A stretch of 64,000 nucleotides of DNA, from positions 47,849,102-47,913,101 of the forward strand of contig JASEVX010000001.1 in the NCBI GenBank assembly GCA_031761405.1, in the 5' to 3' direction. A program made the position numbers and the translations under genes. Origin of the DNA: Serripes groenlandicus (taxonomy: Eukaryota > Mollusca > Bivalvia > Cardiida > Cardiidae). Each line of letters begins with the position of its first letter. Position 1 is the first letter of the stretch. This document shows positions 21,948 to 31,685 of this stretch, piece after piece. The notes below the pieces were generated by a model that searched no databases, was not told where the DNA came from, and saw nothing but the letters and a program-made list of their open reading frames with translations.

Positions 21948-22435
21948 CGATGCGAGCGTTTAACATGCACACTAACTCTTTCACTGAGCTCTGCGTAAAG
22001 TCTGTCAAAACACCCATGGCATATTTGTGAGATTTACATTGTTAGTTCGATTTGTTTTCGTCACCAGGATTTCGGCTTATAACTATGTTTCATGTGAGTG
22101 AATTAATTATTATAAATCTATAATGTTTAACAAATCGCATAAAATAAGAATTAAAAAAAAAAAAAAAGAACAGTTCCTATTAGGACTCGAACTCGCGTCC
22201 ATAAGTAGTCCATGATTAGTAGTTCTACACGCTCTCCATTGCACCACGGTACTTTGATACAACGTTTGAGCGTTACTTTCGTATATATATTAAGCTAACT
22301 GAATGCGCGCGTATGTAAACCATGATCTATAATTAGAAAGCCCCTTTGATACGGCGATGCGAGCGTTTAAAATGCACACTGACTATTTCACTGAGCTCTG
22401 CGTAGTGGCATATTTGTGAGATTAACATTGTTCTA
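21948..22435. repeat. direct repeats flanking a tRNA-like unit
   Basis: CGGCGATGCGAGCGTTTAA..ATGCACACT(A/G)ACT..TTTCACTGAGCTCTGCGTA occurs at about 21950-22050 and 22352-22435. The second lacks a short internal segment. Between them lie an A15 run and a tRNA-like block on the minus strand. Confidence 0.75.
22168..22262 (-). pseudogene. tRNA-like sequence (SINE head or tRNA pseudogene)
   Basis: On the minus strand: GTGGTGCAATGGAGAGCG (A box) and GAGTTCGAGTCC (B box), followed by a T15 run, a pol III terminator. The acceptor and T stems do not pair well, so I do not call a working tRNA and assign no anticodon. Confidence 0.5.
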
Positions 22436-22782
22436 TACAGCGTGGGGTCGACTTCTAGTGAATGGGCATACGACTAAAATTCATACTCGTGGCTTATACG
22501 TACCTGCCGACAAATGAAATATATATGCGCGTGCTGTTAATTTGATATTTTCTAGAAAATTGATTATCTATGATGATTCGATAGTATAATTATGACTTCA
22601 CTGTATTGAAATAACACGTAGAAGTCATTTTAATATCGAAAAAATACTAGGACTATTTAGGTGCAGCGAATGTGTATTCTAAGCGGAAGTGTAGTTTAAC
22701 CGTGACTTCCGGAATCAAACACGATCGCGTTAACTGTATTATTTTTTGAGAAAAAATAATTCGTTAAAAATGGGTCATGTCC
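22436..22782. other. relatively CpG-rich unassigned stretch
   Basis: Contains GGGGTCGACTTC, TATATGCGCGTGC and AACACGATCGCGTTAAC. It has more CpG than its surroundings, but no open frame or known family. Confidence 0.4.
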
Positions 22783-22935
22783 TGTCTAAAACTGGGTAAC
22801 TTAGGTTAAATTGAAGGAAAATCTTGTTAAATCTCTGAAAGGGGTATATTTAGCATGTTAAGATTTATCACAATGATTGACTTTATGATATATTGGCAAA
22901 GTTTGACGGAAATCTTGTTAACATTCTAGTAATAG
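22783..22935 (+). mobile_element. tandem-core element, further units
   Basis: AAATTGAAGGAAAATCTTG TTAAATCTCTGAAAGG and GGAAATCTTGTTAACATTCTAG, as in the 49.6 kb element. Confidence 0.6.
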
Positions 22936-22985
22936 CTTACCTGACCACAAAATGAGTTATTGTTATTGATAATGTGGTTGGCATA

Positions 22986-23215
22986 TTAACCCTTTCCCTC
23001 ATACGACAACTCTGCAGCAGACGACTTTGAACATATTTTGTCAAAACATAGAAAATCTCCATAATTGAATGGATAACCTATGACAAAAAGTGGAAAACAT
23101 TGTGGCAAAAGGAGAAATTGCACGTTTTGTGCAATTTCTTCTTTTGTCACTATGTTTTCAAAAAGGTGTCGGCTGCAGTGGCGTCAGAAAGCGTCTATAT
23201 GAGGGAAAGGGTTAA
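22986..23215 (-). mobile_element. TTAA-MITE, young, intact
   Basis: TTAA on both sides. Palindrome TTGCACGTTTTGTGCAA. Full complement of blocks in reverse. Confidence 0.93.
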
Positions 23216-23225
23216 CTCAGGTGAA

Positions 23226-23256
23226 CTATCCAGGGCCATCAGGGCCCTCTTGTTTA
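23226..23256 (+). mobile_element. tandem-core element, 3' tip only
   Basis: CCAGGGCCATCAGGGCCCTCTTGTTT: 3' hairpin and CTTGTT end, without any core. It starts about 10 bp after a young MITE. Confidence 0.5.
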
Positions 23257-23268
23257 CATGCTATAATA

Positions 23269-23350
23269 GTTCACCCTTTCCTAAGACATACTTATGCATT
23301 TTGATGCGTTTGTAGCACTGATAAACATTATGGCAAATAGAATTATTGAA
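23269..23350 (+). mobile_element. TTAA-MITE, left part
   Basis: TTCACCCTTTCCTAAGACATAC, GCATTTTGATGCGTTTG and ACATTATGGCAAATAG. Confidence 0.45.
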
Positions 23351-23487
23351 TGAACAGGCGGATTTGGTACTTAACGCTGTTCACATAAGCCAACGTACCT
23401 ATTCAACTGGAACCTATTTTCTTAAAGACAGACAATGACATATTAGTTAATATGATGCACAAGTGAGTTTGTTTGCTTGTTTTATAA

Positions 23488-23556
23488 GGGTTTTACACTT
23501 TTTCAACATTTTTTCAGTTATATATCACAGAGACATTTCACTTATTCATAATCCCT
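23488..23556 (-). mobile_element. SINE tail fragment
   Basis: Reverse complement of the tail and last body block of the SINE at 46080: GTTATATATCACAGAGAC..TCATAATCCCTG. A MITE begins 3 bp later. Confidence 0.6.
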
Positions 23557-23558
23557 GT

Positions 23559-23787
23559 TTAACCCTTTCCCACCATGTAGACGCATTTTGACGTAATAAC
23601 GGCAGACTACTTTTGAAAACATTGTGGCTAAAGGTGAAATTGCTCATGATGAGAAATCTCTCCTTTGGCCACAATATTTTCAACTCCTTCCATTAATCAA
23701 CATTTTTTATAAAGAGATATTTCTCATTTTAGCCTAGATATTATTAAAGTTGTCTGCTGCAGATTTGTTGTATGTGGAAAAGGGTTT
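23559..23787 (+). mobile_element. TTAA-MITE, intermediate, complete
   Basis: TTAACCCTTTCCCACCATGTAG to TATGTGGAAAAGGGTTTT; left arm reads AACGGCAGACTAC. Central GCTCATGATGAG. Confidence 0.85.
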
Positions 23788-24129
23788 TAAACAATCTCTG
23801 TCTTGATAATTAGGTATCTTTGTCTTGGTTATGTGATAAAAACAAATATATCTTATATCTTTGATGAAGAAACATGATACAAAGAGACTTTCCCGAAACA
23901 AACAAAAAACACATTTCTAAAACAATACAAATAGTACAAAACATTCAAAGTTATTTTTAGCATCAAGCCAAAGCCAGCACAAGACTTTTTGTATCAATGA
24001 TAAAACCATATTTTGGCACCTGTTAATGTTTTATAACAGGTAGGTTAAAAATCAGAATGTGATTGATCTGTACAATACAGTCTTAGAGGCTTATAGCTGA
24101 GATGAAGTAAACTTTCTTTGCTCCACCAT
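23788..24129. other. intronic sequence, nothing recognised
   Basis: A-rich; no element placed. Confidence 0.5.
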
Positions 24130-24290
24130 AGCTCTCTTATTACTTGTTAGGAAGGTCACAGGTTCGATCCCCAGCCGGGTCATACCACAGACTTTAAAAA
24201 TGGTGGTTAATGGGTGCCCTATGGGGGGGGACCTTTTCAGTGTGAAGTCAACTCAGCAATTATCATTATTGTCTTGTCAAATAAAATATA
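24130..24290 (+). mobile_element. SINE, 5' half
   Basis: B box GGTTCGATCCCCAGCCGGGTC, then GACTTTAAAAATGGTGGTTAATGG; the GATATAACTG tail is absent. Confidence 0.6.
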
Positions 24291-24436
24291 AAAACTTCTT
24301 TCTCTATGGATAACATTTCAAAATAACATGAGTGTAATTTTATATAGAATGTTCTAAAATATTCACTTTGCCGTTATCTTTTCAAGGCCTTAGATTTTAC
24401 CTTTGGCCATATTTTTCTATGCAGATTTTGTTTTTC

Positions 24437-24652
24437 TTAACCCTTTCCCTTATATAGACGCTTTCTGACACCTCTGCAGCAGACGTCTTTTGAAAACATG
24501 GCGTCAAAAGACTAAATTGCTCAAAACAAGCAATTTCTCCTTTTGTCACCATGTTTTCAATTATATTCATTTTAAGGGAGTTTCCAACAAATTTCGGGTA
24601 TATGTTCAAAGTCGTCTGCTACAGATTTGTTGTAATTGTGGGAAAGGGTTAA
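24437..24652 (+). mobile_element. TTAA-MITE, complete
   Basis: TTAACCCTTTCCCTTATATAG to TTGTGGGAAAGGGTTAA. Central GCTCAAAACAAGC. Ends like the young group but the right third is diverged. Confidence 0.9.
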
Positions 24653-24654
24653 TG

Positions 24655-24812
24655 TAATGTGCTGCAGGAAACCTATATAGAAAATTTCTATAATTGAATC
24701 GATAGTTATTGGATAAAGTGGGAAAGGATTTAGACAGACAATAATTTGGGAGATAAGAAATTACTGATAATACAATTAAAAACATTGCGGCAAAAGAAGA
24801 AATTGTAACAGT
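24655..24812 (-). mobile_element. TTAA-MITE pieces
   Basis: GAAAATTTCTATAATTGAATCGATAG, GTGGGAAAGGATTTA and AAAACATTGCGGCAAAAGAAGA out of normal order; probably two overlapping remnants. Confidence 0.35.
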
Positions 24813-25260
24813 TCATCACAAGAGAAAGTTGATGCAAGGCATCAATGTCGCCGGAAAAGACTGCATTGATTTATTTATGTATTCTTGACTTTTCTTAGTC
24901 TATTCAAACATTAGGAACGTTGAAATGAAAACATTTGCTTATAAATGTTATATTCATACCTGTACATTAGGGTATCTATAAAAAATTAACGAAATGTGTA
25001 CACATTTATCTTGGCTTAAATTTAATTTTGCTGTTGTTACTTATTTAAATAATAGTATTCATTCATATAATTTCAATGTTTGTCAATCTTATTCGAATCA
25101 CAAGGTAAATATCCTGGTATTGCTTTAAAGGGAGGTAATTTGAAGTAAACAAAAGTCTTCAAAAGGAGAAATATATCAGCATTACCGTCTACAGTTTAAA
25201 TTGTTCTATTGTTTGTGGATTTACAAATGTTCTTTTTTTCTTATTTCTACATGTACAACG
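24813..25260. other. intronic sequence, nothing recognised
   Basis: No repeat family or coding signal seen. Confidence 0.5.
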
Positions 25261-25353
25261 AAATATTGCGGCTTCTCTTTGACGCTTTGCGTCAAACATT
25301 CGTCTTGTACTTGTCTAAAATAAAATAATATCACTCGCTTTTTCATATCGAAA

Positions 25354-25365
25354 TGCGCATGCGCG
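25354..25365. promoter_or_regulatory. perfect NRF-1-type site
   Basis: TGCGCATGCGCG fits the palindromic NRF-1 motif (YGCGCAYGCGCR). NRF-1 sites are typical of promoters of nuclear genes for mitochondrial and housekeeping functions. The surrounding 25260-25370 has unusually many CpGs for this window. It lies 8 bp before the ATG of a small ORF. In vivo use is inferred. Confidence 0.55.
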
Positions 25366-25372
25366 AAAATTG

Positions 25373-25576
25373 ATGTTAAAGGTCACGAAACTACACAACA
25401 GAATAGGGTCTATATTTAGCTTAGAAACAGTTCCTACTTTAGATATTCATGGATTAACATTATTAAATGAATTCTACACAAATCAAGACATCTCTTTGAA
25501 CATGAAAACAACATTTAGTAAGTTAAAATTGCTATTAAAAGGAGAATCCGAAATTGACCTCAATGATGACACATAA
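25373..25576 (+). CDS. possible small intronless gene, 67 codons
   Basis: ATG at 25373, stop TAA at 25574-25576. The product would be 67 residues, starting MLKVTKLHNRIG, mixed in composition, ending acidic (EIDLNDDT), without cysteines, a clear membrane segment or a recognised family. A leading basic stretch could be a mitochondrial presequence but that is weak. What raises it above chance ORFs is context: an NRF-1 site just upstream, a CpG-enriched leader, and AATAAA 88 bp after the stop. It lies nested in an ERR intron on the same strand. A good splice donor (TTTAGTAAGTT, about 25513) suggests the ORF could instead be a first exon, or an exon of an unrelated or pseudogenised copy. Confidence 0.3.
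   Translation: MLKVTKLHNRIGSIFSLETVPTLDIHGLTLLNEFYTNQDISLNMKTTFSKLKLLLKGESEIDLNDDT
25377..25385 (+). promoter_or_regulatory. ERR response element match
   Basis: TAAAGGTCA fits the ERR half-site TNAAGGTCA. It lies 11 bp after the NRF-1 site. A match this short is expected once or twice by chance in 64 kb, so only the pairing and the location in the ERR gene make it notable. Confidence 0.3.
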
Positions 25577-25663
25577 GAGTCTGCATTAGGGGGGTGTTGG
25601 TTCACGTCTTGAAGGGACCACTTTTGTCTTCGTAAATAAGACAAAAAACTTAAATGCGAGTGA

Positions 25664-25669
25664 AATAAA
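25664..25669 (+). terminator. AATAAA polyadenylation signal candidate
   Basis: Canonical hexamer 88 bp after the stop of the small ORF. AATAAA is common by chance in sequence this AT-rich. Confidence 0.25.
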
Positions 25670-25838
25670 AAAAACTGCAAACATTAAAAAATCGGAATAT
25701 TTATTTCATTGTAGATGTGTCATTTATTAGTGTTCGTAAACAACCACAATTGTAATATGTTCAAATCATCTAGATTTGTTTCTTTCTTATAATAAGCCGC
25801 CCTCCCATGTGATTTCAGAAAAGCTATTAAAAATAGAA

Positions 25839-25861
25839 GTCGCGGGCTTCTGCCCGGCGAC
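25839..25861. repeat. GC-rich hairpin
   Basis: GTCGCGGGC TTCT GCCCGGCGAC: a strong isolated stem in AT-rich DNA. It might be the terminal hairpin of a lost tandem-core element. Confidence 0.6.
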
Positions 25862-25939
25862 TAATGAGCAGTTTCTGACCCATTGCCACAATGTTTTTTG
25901 CAGAGGTTGCAGAAAGAGTGTATGTGTGAAAGAGTTAAA
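25860..25939 (-). mobile_element. TTAA-MITE, right end
   Basis: GAGCAGTTTCTGACCCATTGCCACAATG, GGTTGCAGAAAGAGTG and GTGTGAAAGAGTTAA. Confidence 0.4.
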
Positions 25940-26163
25940 ACCTGTGTAAAAGTAAAGGGTCTATACAGGTTATTTTGAAATTAATACAGCTTATTGCAGT
26001 TTTTATTTTGGCACACATGATTATAGTATTTTGAAATCGGGACAGATTATTACATCATGCTTATAATACATACAGTAACAGCCTTGACATATCTGACTTA
26101 ATTGTAAAGAAATTAAATTGTTTTGCCTTTTTACTAGAAATACAGAAATGATGAAATGCGCTC

Positions 26164-26386
26164 TTAACCCTTTCCCTCATACGACAATTCTGCAGCAGAC
26201 GCTTTTGAACTTATTTTGTCAAAACATAGGTTATCCATTCAACGATAACCTATGACAAAAAGTGGAAAACATTGTGGCAAAAGGAGAAAATTGCACGTTT
26301 TGTGCAATTTCTTCTTTTGTCACTGTTTTCAAAAAGCTGTCTGCTGCAGAGGCGTCAGAAAGCGTCTATATGAGGGAAAGGGTTAA
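26164..26386 (-). mobile_element. TTAA-MITE, young, with template-switch palindrome
   Basis: TTAA on both sides. Where other copies read ATAGAAAATCTCC.., this one has ATAGGTTATC CATTCAAC GATAACCTAT (26226-26253), a new perfect 10-bp stem made from an inverted copy of the neighbouring block. The GAGAAAATTGC arm has one extra A. Confidence 0.92.
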
Positions 26387-26439
26387 GAATTCAAGTATTA
26401 CTTAAGCACTATAAGTAATGTTTGTGGATTTTGGTGCCA

Positions 26440-26564
26440 AGCTCTATATAATGTTTTCTTCTCAACTCAACATATTTATCTTGATATTCCTAAAAAATCG
26501 CTGGACTCTTCCAAATGCATAGCTTGACAAGTTCATTTTAAAGAGTCGGCATAGAGAGGGTTAA
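26440..26564 (+). mobile_element. second TTAA-ended family, 3' part
   Basis: CTTGATATTCCTAAAAAATCGCTGGACTC, CCAAATGC..GACAAGTTCATTTTAAAGA and GAGAGGGTTAA match 61070-61162. The start is lost. Confidence 0.6.
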
Positions 26565-26926
26565 GATCAACAGTATTAGATCATGGGTTAATTACTGCAA
26601 TTTTATGTCTTAATTGTCACTCACTACTCCAGGTCAGTCCAGCATGAATATTCTGACAAAATGACAAAATGGCTTGTAGGAGTAAACAATCTTGAACTTT
26701 CAACCCCTCACCCCTTTGTAAACTGGTAGGGATATAGTATACTCTTTATATGAACCTATTCAACTTCAATCCAATTTTCACTCGATATTAAACACTGATG
26801 CATTTTGATGTGTTTGCAATGACTTCTATGGCATCACATGCAAACCAGAAATTTTTCAAAGTGATACCATCACTGAGTTATATTGTGTAAAATTATAACT
26901 AGGTCTATATAATATAGTTGACATTA

Positions 26927-27142
26927 TTAACCCTTTCCCACAAACAACAAATCTGCATCAGACGAATTTGAAATCGTTCAGGCAAAAGCACAGACAATCC
27001 TTTTATATGAAAGAATAATAATTGAATAGATTTGAAAACATGGTGACAAAAGGAGAAATTGCACGTTATGTGCAATTTCTTCTTTTGTTGCCATGTTTTC
27101 AAAAGAGGGGTCAGAAAGCATCTTTATGAGGGAAAGGGTTAA
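26927..27142 (-). mobile_element. TTAA-MITE, intermediate, complete
   Basis: TTAA on both sides. Left end has old-type CCCACAAACAAC, right end young-type TATGAGGG, so it mixes the two groups. Palindrome GCACGTTATGTGC. The CTGCTGCAG right arm is deleted. Confidence 0.88.
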
Positions 27143-27238
27143 CAGGATAAAACAAACAAAACAATTTCAGTAGGAGTAAAGGCAGACACAATAAATAACA
27201 AGTCAAAAGTGTTGCCATATATAACATTTTATTCAAAC

Positions 27239-27475
27239 TTAACCTGTCCCCGCATGCAAACACATTTTGAAGCATTTGCAGCAGACAACATCTGTCAAAA
27301 CATCGTGGGTGAAGGAGAAATTGCTCATCTTGAACAATTTCTCTTTTTCCGACAATGTTTACTTCTCTATTCTATATAGATTTCATTTTTGCTCTTCTTG
27401 AACATTTTCTCTTTTTCCCTCATTGTTTATTCTTCTCTATTCCAAAATTTGGATTTCCCATTCGATGTTTTCATT
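27239..27475 (+). mobile_element. TTAA-MITE, old, internal duplication
   Basis: TTAACCTGTCCCCGCATGC start. GCTC(A/T)TCTTGAACA(A/T)TTTCTCTTTTTCC through CTCTATTC is repeated (about 27321 and 27390). The right end is not preserved. Confidence 0.55.
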
Positions 27476-27808
27476 ATCTATATATAATATTAAGTTAATA
27501 CTGTTTTTGAAAGCATTTACATCCACAACATTATAGACACTGACTGTAACATTGTGTTCATCAAGTCAATGAAGCAATTAAGTAATGATGCGATATCTCT
27601 TGCAATGATCATGCATTTAATAATTCATATTTTATCACACTTTTACATTGATGTATATATTTTAACCAAACGTTAGAATATAGAAGCTTTTCATTTAAAT
27701 AAGTTATTGCTGAGAGAAATTCTAGTCATAGATAATAGTTATTCATCAAAGGACTACAGTTAAAGCGATGATTATATAAACTTAGATGATTTATTCTGTC
27801 GATCACGT
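27476..27808. other. intronic sequence, nothing recognised
   Basis: No element placed. Confidence 0.5.
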
Positions 27809-28038
27809 TTAACCCTTTCCCTCCTATAGGCGCTTTCTGACGCCTCTGCAGTAGACAGCTGTTTGAAAACATAGAGAAAAAAGAAGAAATTGCTCAAAAC
27901 AAGCAATTTCGTCTTTTGCCACAATGTTTTCCACTTTTAGTCATAGGTTATCCATTCCATTATAGAGATTTTCTATTTTTTGATAAAATATGTTCAAAGT
28001 CGTCTGCTGCAGAATTGTCGAATGAGGGAAAGGGTCAA
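27809..28038 (+). mobile_element. TTAA-MITE, young, intact
   Basis: Left TTAA, right TCAA. Palindrome GCTCAAAACAAGC. Left arm CTGCAGTAGAC. Confidence 0.92.
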
Positions 28039-28187
28039 TGGATGGCCCTGTGGCTGTGGTATGCTCAATAAAAATGGCAGCCACAGTCTGTAAGAGCCGG
28101 CAAAAGGGGACATAACTACTGGAGTCAATGCAACTCTTGAGCTCCAGCAGGTGGGGTGGTATTGGTTTCAAACAATTTATCTTGATG

Positions 28188-28285
28188 TAAAAATGAGGTG
28201 TGGGACCAATATCACTCTTGATTGACCGCCATGATATATGGCCTTATCTGTTGAAAGCTGTGTAAAACCCAAAACAACAATACAC
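28188..28285 (+). mobile_element. SINE tail
   Basis: GACCGCCATGATATATGG..TGTTGAAAGCTGTGTAAAACCC; ends 2-3 bp before a young MITE. Confidence 0.5.
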
Positions 28286-28287
28286 TT

Positions 28288-28490
28288 TTAACCCTTTCCC
28301 GCATATAGACGCTTTCTGACACCTTTGCAGCAGACGGCTTTTTGAAAACATAGTGCAATTTCTCCGTTTGCCACAATGTTTTCCACTTTTTGTCTTAGGT
28401 TATCCACTCAATTATGGAGATTTTCTATGTTTTGACAAAATTTGTTCAAAGTGGTCTGCTGCAGAACTGTCGTATGAGGGAAAGGGTTAA
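28288..28490 (+). mobile_element. TTAA-MITE, young, hairpin arm deleted
   Basis: TTAA on both sides. ACATAGTG is followed directly by CAATTTCTCC, so the left arm of the central palindrome (about 27 bp) is gone. Confidence 0.92.
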
Positions 28491-28562
28491 TGGAATGATC
28501 ATTTGATAATTAAAGATGAAATAACCTGTAACATAAATACCGGTACTCTTATTCTATAACTT

Positions 28563-28747
28563 CTTGACCCTCTCCCATATAAACTGTGTCTGCAGCAGAT
28601 GACATATAAAAATATTTTGACACACATTTTTTCAACCCTATTTTATGATAAATTACTAAGTTAAATAGAGGTTTTCCATATTTTGGCCTAGATCTTTCCA
28701 ACATCGACTTGCGGCAGCTGATTTGCTGTATGTTGAACAATGGTTAG
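28563..28747 (+). mobile_element. TTAA-MITE, old
   Basis: TTGACCCTCTCCCATATAAAC to GCTGTATGTTGAACAATGGTTA; central hairpin lost. Confidence 0.6.
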
Positions 28748-28900
28748 CACATGTCCACTGATATGCCAATTTTAGACTGCAATGAAATTGAAATCATCCG
28801 AAGTAAAACAATGGGAAAAATGGTTAGCACATGACCACTGATATGCCAATTTTAGACTGCAATGAAATTGAAATCATCCGAAGTAAAACAATGGGAAAAT
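28741..28900 (+). repeat. 80-bp tandem duplication
   Basis: Two units, 28741-28820 and 28821-28900, starting TGGTTAGCACATG; they differ at about one base (GTCC/GACC). The first unit overlaps the last bases of the MITE remnant. Confidence 0.95.
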
Positions 28901-29202
28901 GAAAGCAGAGTTAACCCAGCTGAAGTGATATCTAAAGTGCCAGGAAAAAAGTTAAGACTGTGCAGACAATCCATGAAACATTCTCTCTGAATCTGTTCCT
29001 TGTAAATCCCCACATTTTGCTGTCTCTACTATAGGTGACTTCATCTACATTTTAATGTCATGCAAAAAGGAGGGTCTGATTTAATCTCTTATTTCTTCTC
29101 GCATTAAGTGTGGAAACCTGAAACTTGTTTGTCTGAGGTAACAAGAAGACATGAAGTCTGATTCTGCGAGAGATAAGATATATATATATATACACAAGAC
29201 CC

Positions 29203-29321
29203 TTAAATTCCCACATACAACAAATATGGAAAATCTCTTAAAATGAAAGTACAATCATTGACTACAGTTGTTTTTCAATGTTGTCTGCATCAGAAAGTGT
29301 CTGTATGTGGAAAAGGGATAA
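29203..29321 (-). mobile_element. TTAA-MITE, internally deleted, old
   Basis: TTAAATTCCCACATACAACAA to GTATGTGGAAAAGGGATAA in only 119 bp; the central palindrome is missing. Confidence 0.55.
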
Positions 29322-29349
29322 TATGTCGAGGCTTATATGAAAAAGACAG

Positions 29350-29575
29350 TTAACCCTTTCCCTCATACGACAATTCTGCAGCAGACGACTTTGAATATAT
29401 TTTGTCAAAAAATAGAAAATCTCTAAAATTGAATGGATAACCTATGAGTAAAAGTGGAAAACATTGTGTCAAAAGGAGAAATTGCTCGTTTTGAGCAATT
29501 TCTTCTTTTGTCACTGTTTTCAAAAAGCCGTCTGCTGCAGATCCTAGAAAGCGTCTATATGAGGGAAAGGGTTAA
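29350..29575 (-). mobile_element. TTAA-MITE, young, intact
   Basis: TTAA on both sides. Palindrome TTGCTCGTTTTGAGCAA. GGCGTC near the right end reduced to TC. Confidence 0.93.
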
Positions 29576-29611
29576 GACTCTGGTAAAACTATATCCAAAG
29601 TTTTGTTTGCA

Positions 29612-29634
29612 TGAGCAACTGAGGGCCCCTGTTT
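29612..29634 (+). mobile_element. possible tandem-core 3' tip
   Basis: GAGCAACTGAGGGCCCCTGTTT resembles the hairpin-plus-tip ends of the tandem-core elements, without any core. Confidence 0.3.
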
Positions 29635-29909
29635 AATGTGAGAGGCAGCTGATTCATATTTCCCATATTGCATTATACAAATACTTTTGTAATGAAGATA
29701 AATAGGACTAGATCCAGTCCTGTGTTATATCCTTGTATTATATAGCCAACACTTTGACACAATTTATCATTTAATACAGGACACACGGAGCCTCTGCTTG
29801 GCATCAACTGATCATGTAGTTGATTTATACACATTTCCTTTGGAAAAAATCCTACTTTCTGTGATTAATATAATCCCCAGAGTGCATTTAACACAACTAT
29901 AGATATAAA

Positions 29910-30045
29910 TTCACCCTTTCCCACATTACAACAAATCTACAGCAGCCGACTATCAAAACATGAAAGCAAGCATGATGAAAATCTCTGTAAATGAAAGTTT
30001 TATTATTAAAAAGAGTTGAAAACATTGTGACAAAAGAACAATTAC
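29910..30045 (-). mobile_element. TTAA-MITE, old, left two thirds
   Basis: TTCACCCTTTCCCACATTACAAC, GAAAATCTCTGTAAATGAAAG, GTTGAAAACATTGTGACAAAAG, then broken off. Confidence 0.6.
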
Positions 30046-30549
30046 AGTAAAACAACCAAGTTGTTAGTTAATTGGAAGTTAATGGATTAGTAACAAATAA
30101 TGTTTGTTTTATTGGGGTTTTACAGGTAAATATAATGTATAAATCACCAGAAATTGACAGCATTACATTTAAATAGTAAACTTATCATATCTCAAACGCT
30201 GATGAAAGTCATGTGAAACAATTAACTAAAAAAAGCACAATTTAAGCTTAAATTCAGCCAAAATAAGAGTTTGATTTGAAATAAGCCAAATCAATGGGAG
30301 GAAAACCCTTTAAATTATGTATAATAGTTGTCGATCAACTTAAACAGTCATATTGTCAAACATGTGAAATAAATCTATTTTGTATCAGCTTGATCAAATT
30401 AGTACGTTTATTTTTTGCTGTTGTCTATCGGTGAACACAATTAAGGAAATAATTGCTTCTAATGGGTATCGATGGTAATGATTTTAATCAGAATTTAATC
30501 ATTACAAGAGTTGCAAAGATATGCTAAGCAATTAATATTGCTGTTCAGA
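30046..30549. other. intronic sequence, nothing recognised
   Basis: AT-rich; no element placed. Confidence 0.5.
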
Positions 30550-30665
30550 CAGCCTTAACGTTGTTCAAAACAAGCATTTTCTCCATTTTACCATGTATTC
30601 TTTTTCTCCACATCAAATTCAATTTGTATCTCCGATGTTTCAATGCAGATCTTTTCATTATATAA
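30550..30665 (+). mobile_element. TTAA-MITE remnant
   Basis: GTTCAAAACAAGCATTTTCTCC and ATGTTTCAATGCAGATCTTTTC suggest the right half of an old copy. Confidence 0.3.
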
Positions 30666-30699
30666 AAGCCGTTCACATTATCATATTAGGTTCTAAACA

Positions 30700-30945
30700 T
30701 ACCGCCAGCCAAAGTAGCTCGATCCAAGGGTTGTGAGCCCTTAGCTTGTCCAACTTCTTCCCTAAGATTGACAAAATAAAATGTGACAAGCGTTATACAT
30801 CTTCCACCAATGGGCTTACTGTCTATGTGGAAATGCAGCTGAGTACTGTAAACTGAGCATTAGCCAGGAAACATGTGCATGGGTACTGGTGAACTGGCCA
30901 TTGTGATACTTAAAATTGTGGAAAATGGACTTAAATTAAAATGAC
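30700..30945 (+). mobile_element. SINE (CCACCAATGGGCT type), nearly complete
   Basis: Head CCGCCAGCCAAAGTAGCTCG and CCAAGGGTTGTGAGCCC, body CTTCCACCAATGGGCTTAC..GGAAATGCAGCTG, end GGTGAACTGGCCATTGTGATACTTAAAATTG. The head no longer shows clear pol III boxes. Confidence 0.55.
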
Positions 30946-31094
30946 CGCCAATGGATATATATTGTGTGTCAATCCATCTGAATCTATATCATTTTACAGT
31001 ATCATAGCAGTATTGTGTCCATCTTTCATCAATCAACAATTTGTCAGACTCTTGTGTTGTTGAACAGTACTGGATAGCTTTGTTTCTACCAGAG

Positions 31095-31252
31095 TAACCA
31101 CCCTTTCCCACATTCAGATGTGTTTGGACTGAGCAATAATACTGCTTTTGCCATAATGTTTTTAACTGTTGTCATTGAATTACTTTGCCGTTCTACCAAA
31201 AAGCCATTTCTCCTTCTCCTTCTTCTGCGTCTGAAAGTGGGAAAGGGTTGAT
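31095..31252. mobile_element. TTAA-MITE, rearranged
   Basis: Both ends are clear (ACCACCCTTTCCCACATTCAG; GAAAGTGGGAAAGGGTTGA) but the inside is scrambled, so orientation is uncertain. Confidence 0.5.
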
Positions 31253-31399
31253 AATTGGAACTCAATATTTACAGTAAAGTGCTGCTGTCTATACTGTACC
31301 TAAATGACCAAAGGGGGAGGAAAAGATTTTGTTTACAGGGGTCATTTTCAGGTTATGTCCATGATTAAATACAATGTTTGTATGGTAGAATCTGAGTGA

Positions 31400-31611
31400 T
31401 GCTTTCCACACCTTTATACCCATCTGCTGCATCTTGAAAACATTGAGGCAATTAAAAGAAGAAATTTCATAATGAGCAATTTCTCCTTTATCTCGTTGTT
31501 TGCAATTTAATTTATTAATTATGCTTTAAGATTTAGAGATTTTCCATATATTTATCCTAGATGTTCTCAAATTTGTTTATTGCAGATTCGTTGTATGTTG
31601 TGAAGGGTTAT
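31400..31611 (+). mobile_element. TTAA-MITE, old
   Basis: CATCTGCTGCATCTTGAAAACATTGAGG, GAGATTTTCCATATATTTATCCTAG and TTGTATGTTGTGAAGGGTTA. Confidence 0.6.
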
Positions 31612-31685
31612 TAGCGTGAATTGTTTGTCAACAACTTTACTTGCTAATGAATTATATCTATGACAGTAATAAATGTAGCCCTGGT

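Noticed and set aside
22168..22262. Functional tRNA gene
   Set aside because: A and B boxes and a T-run are present, but acceptor and T stems do not pair properly and it is embedded between repeats.
25839..25861. Bacterial-type terminator hairpin
   Set aside because: The sequence is eukaryotic; the hairpin is more likely a transposon end.
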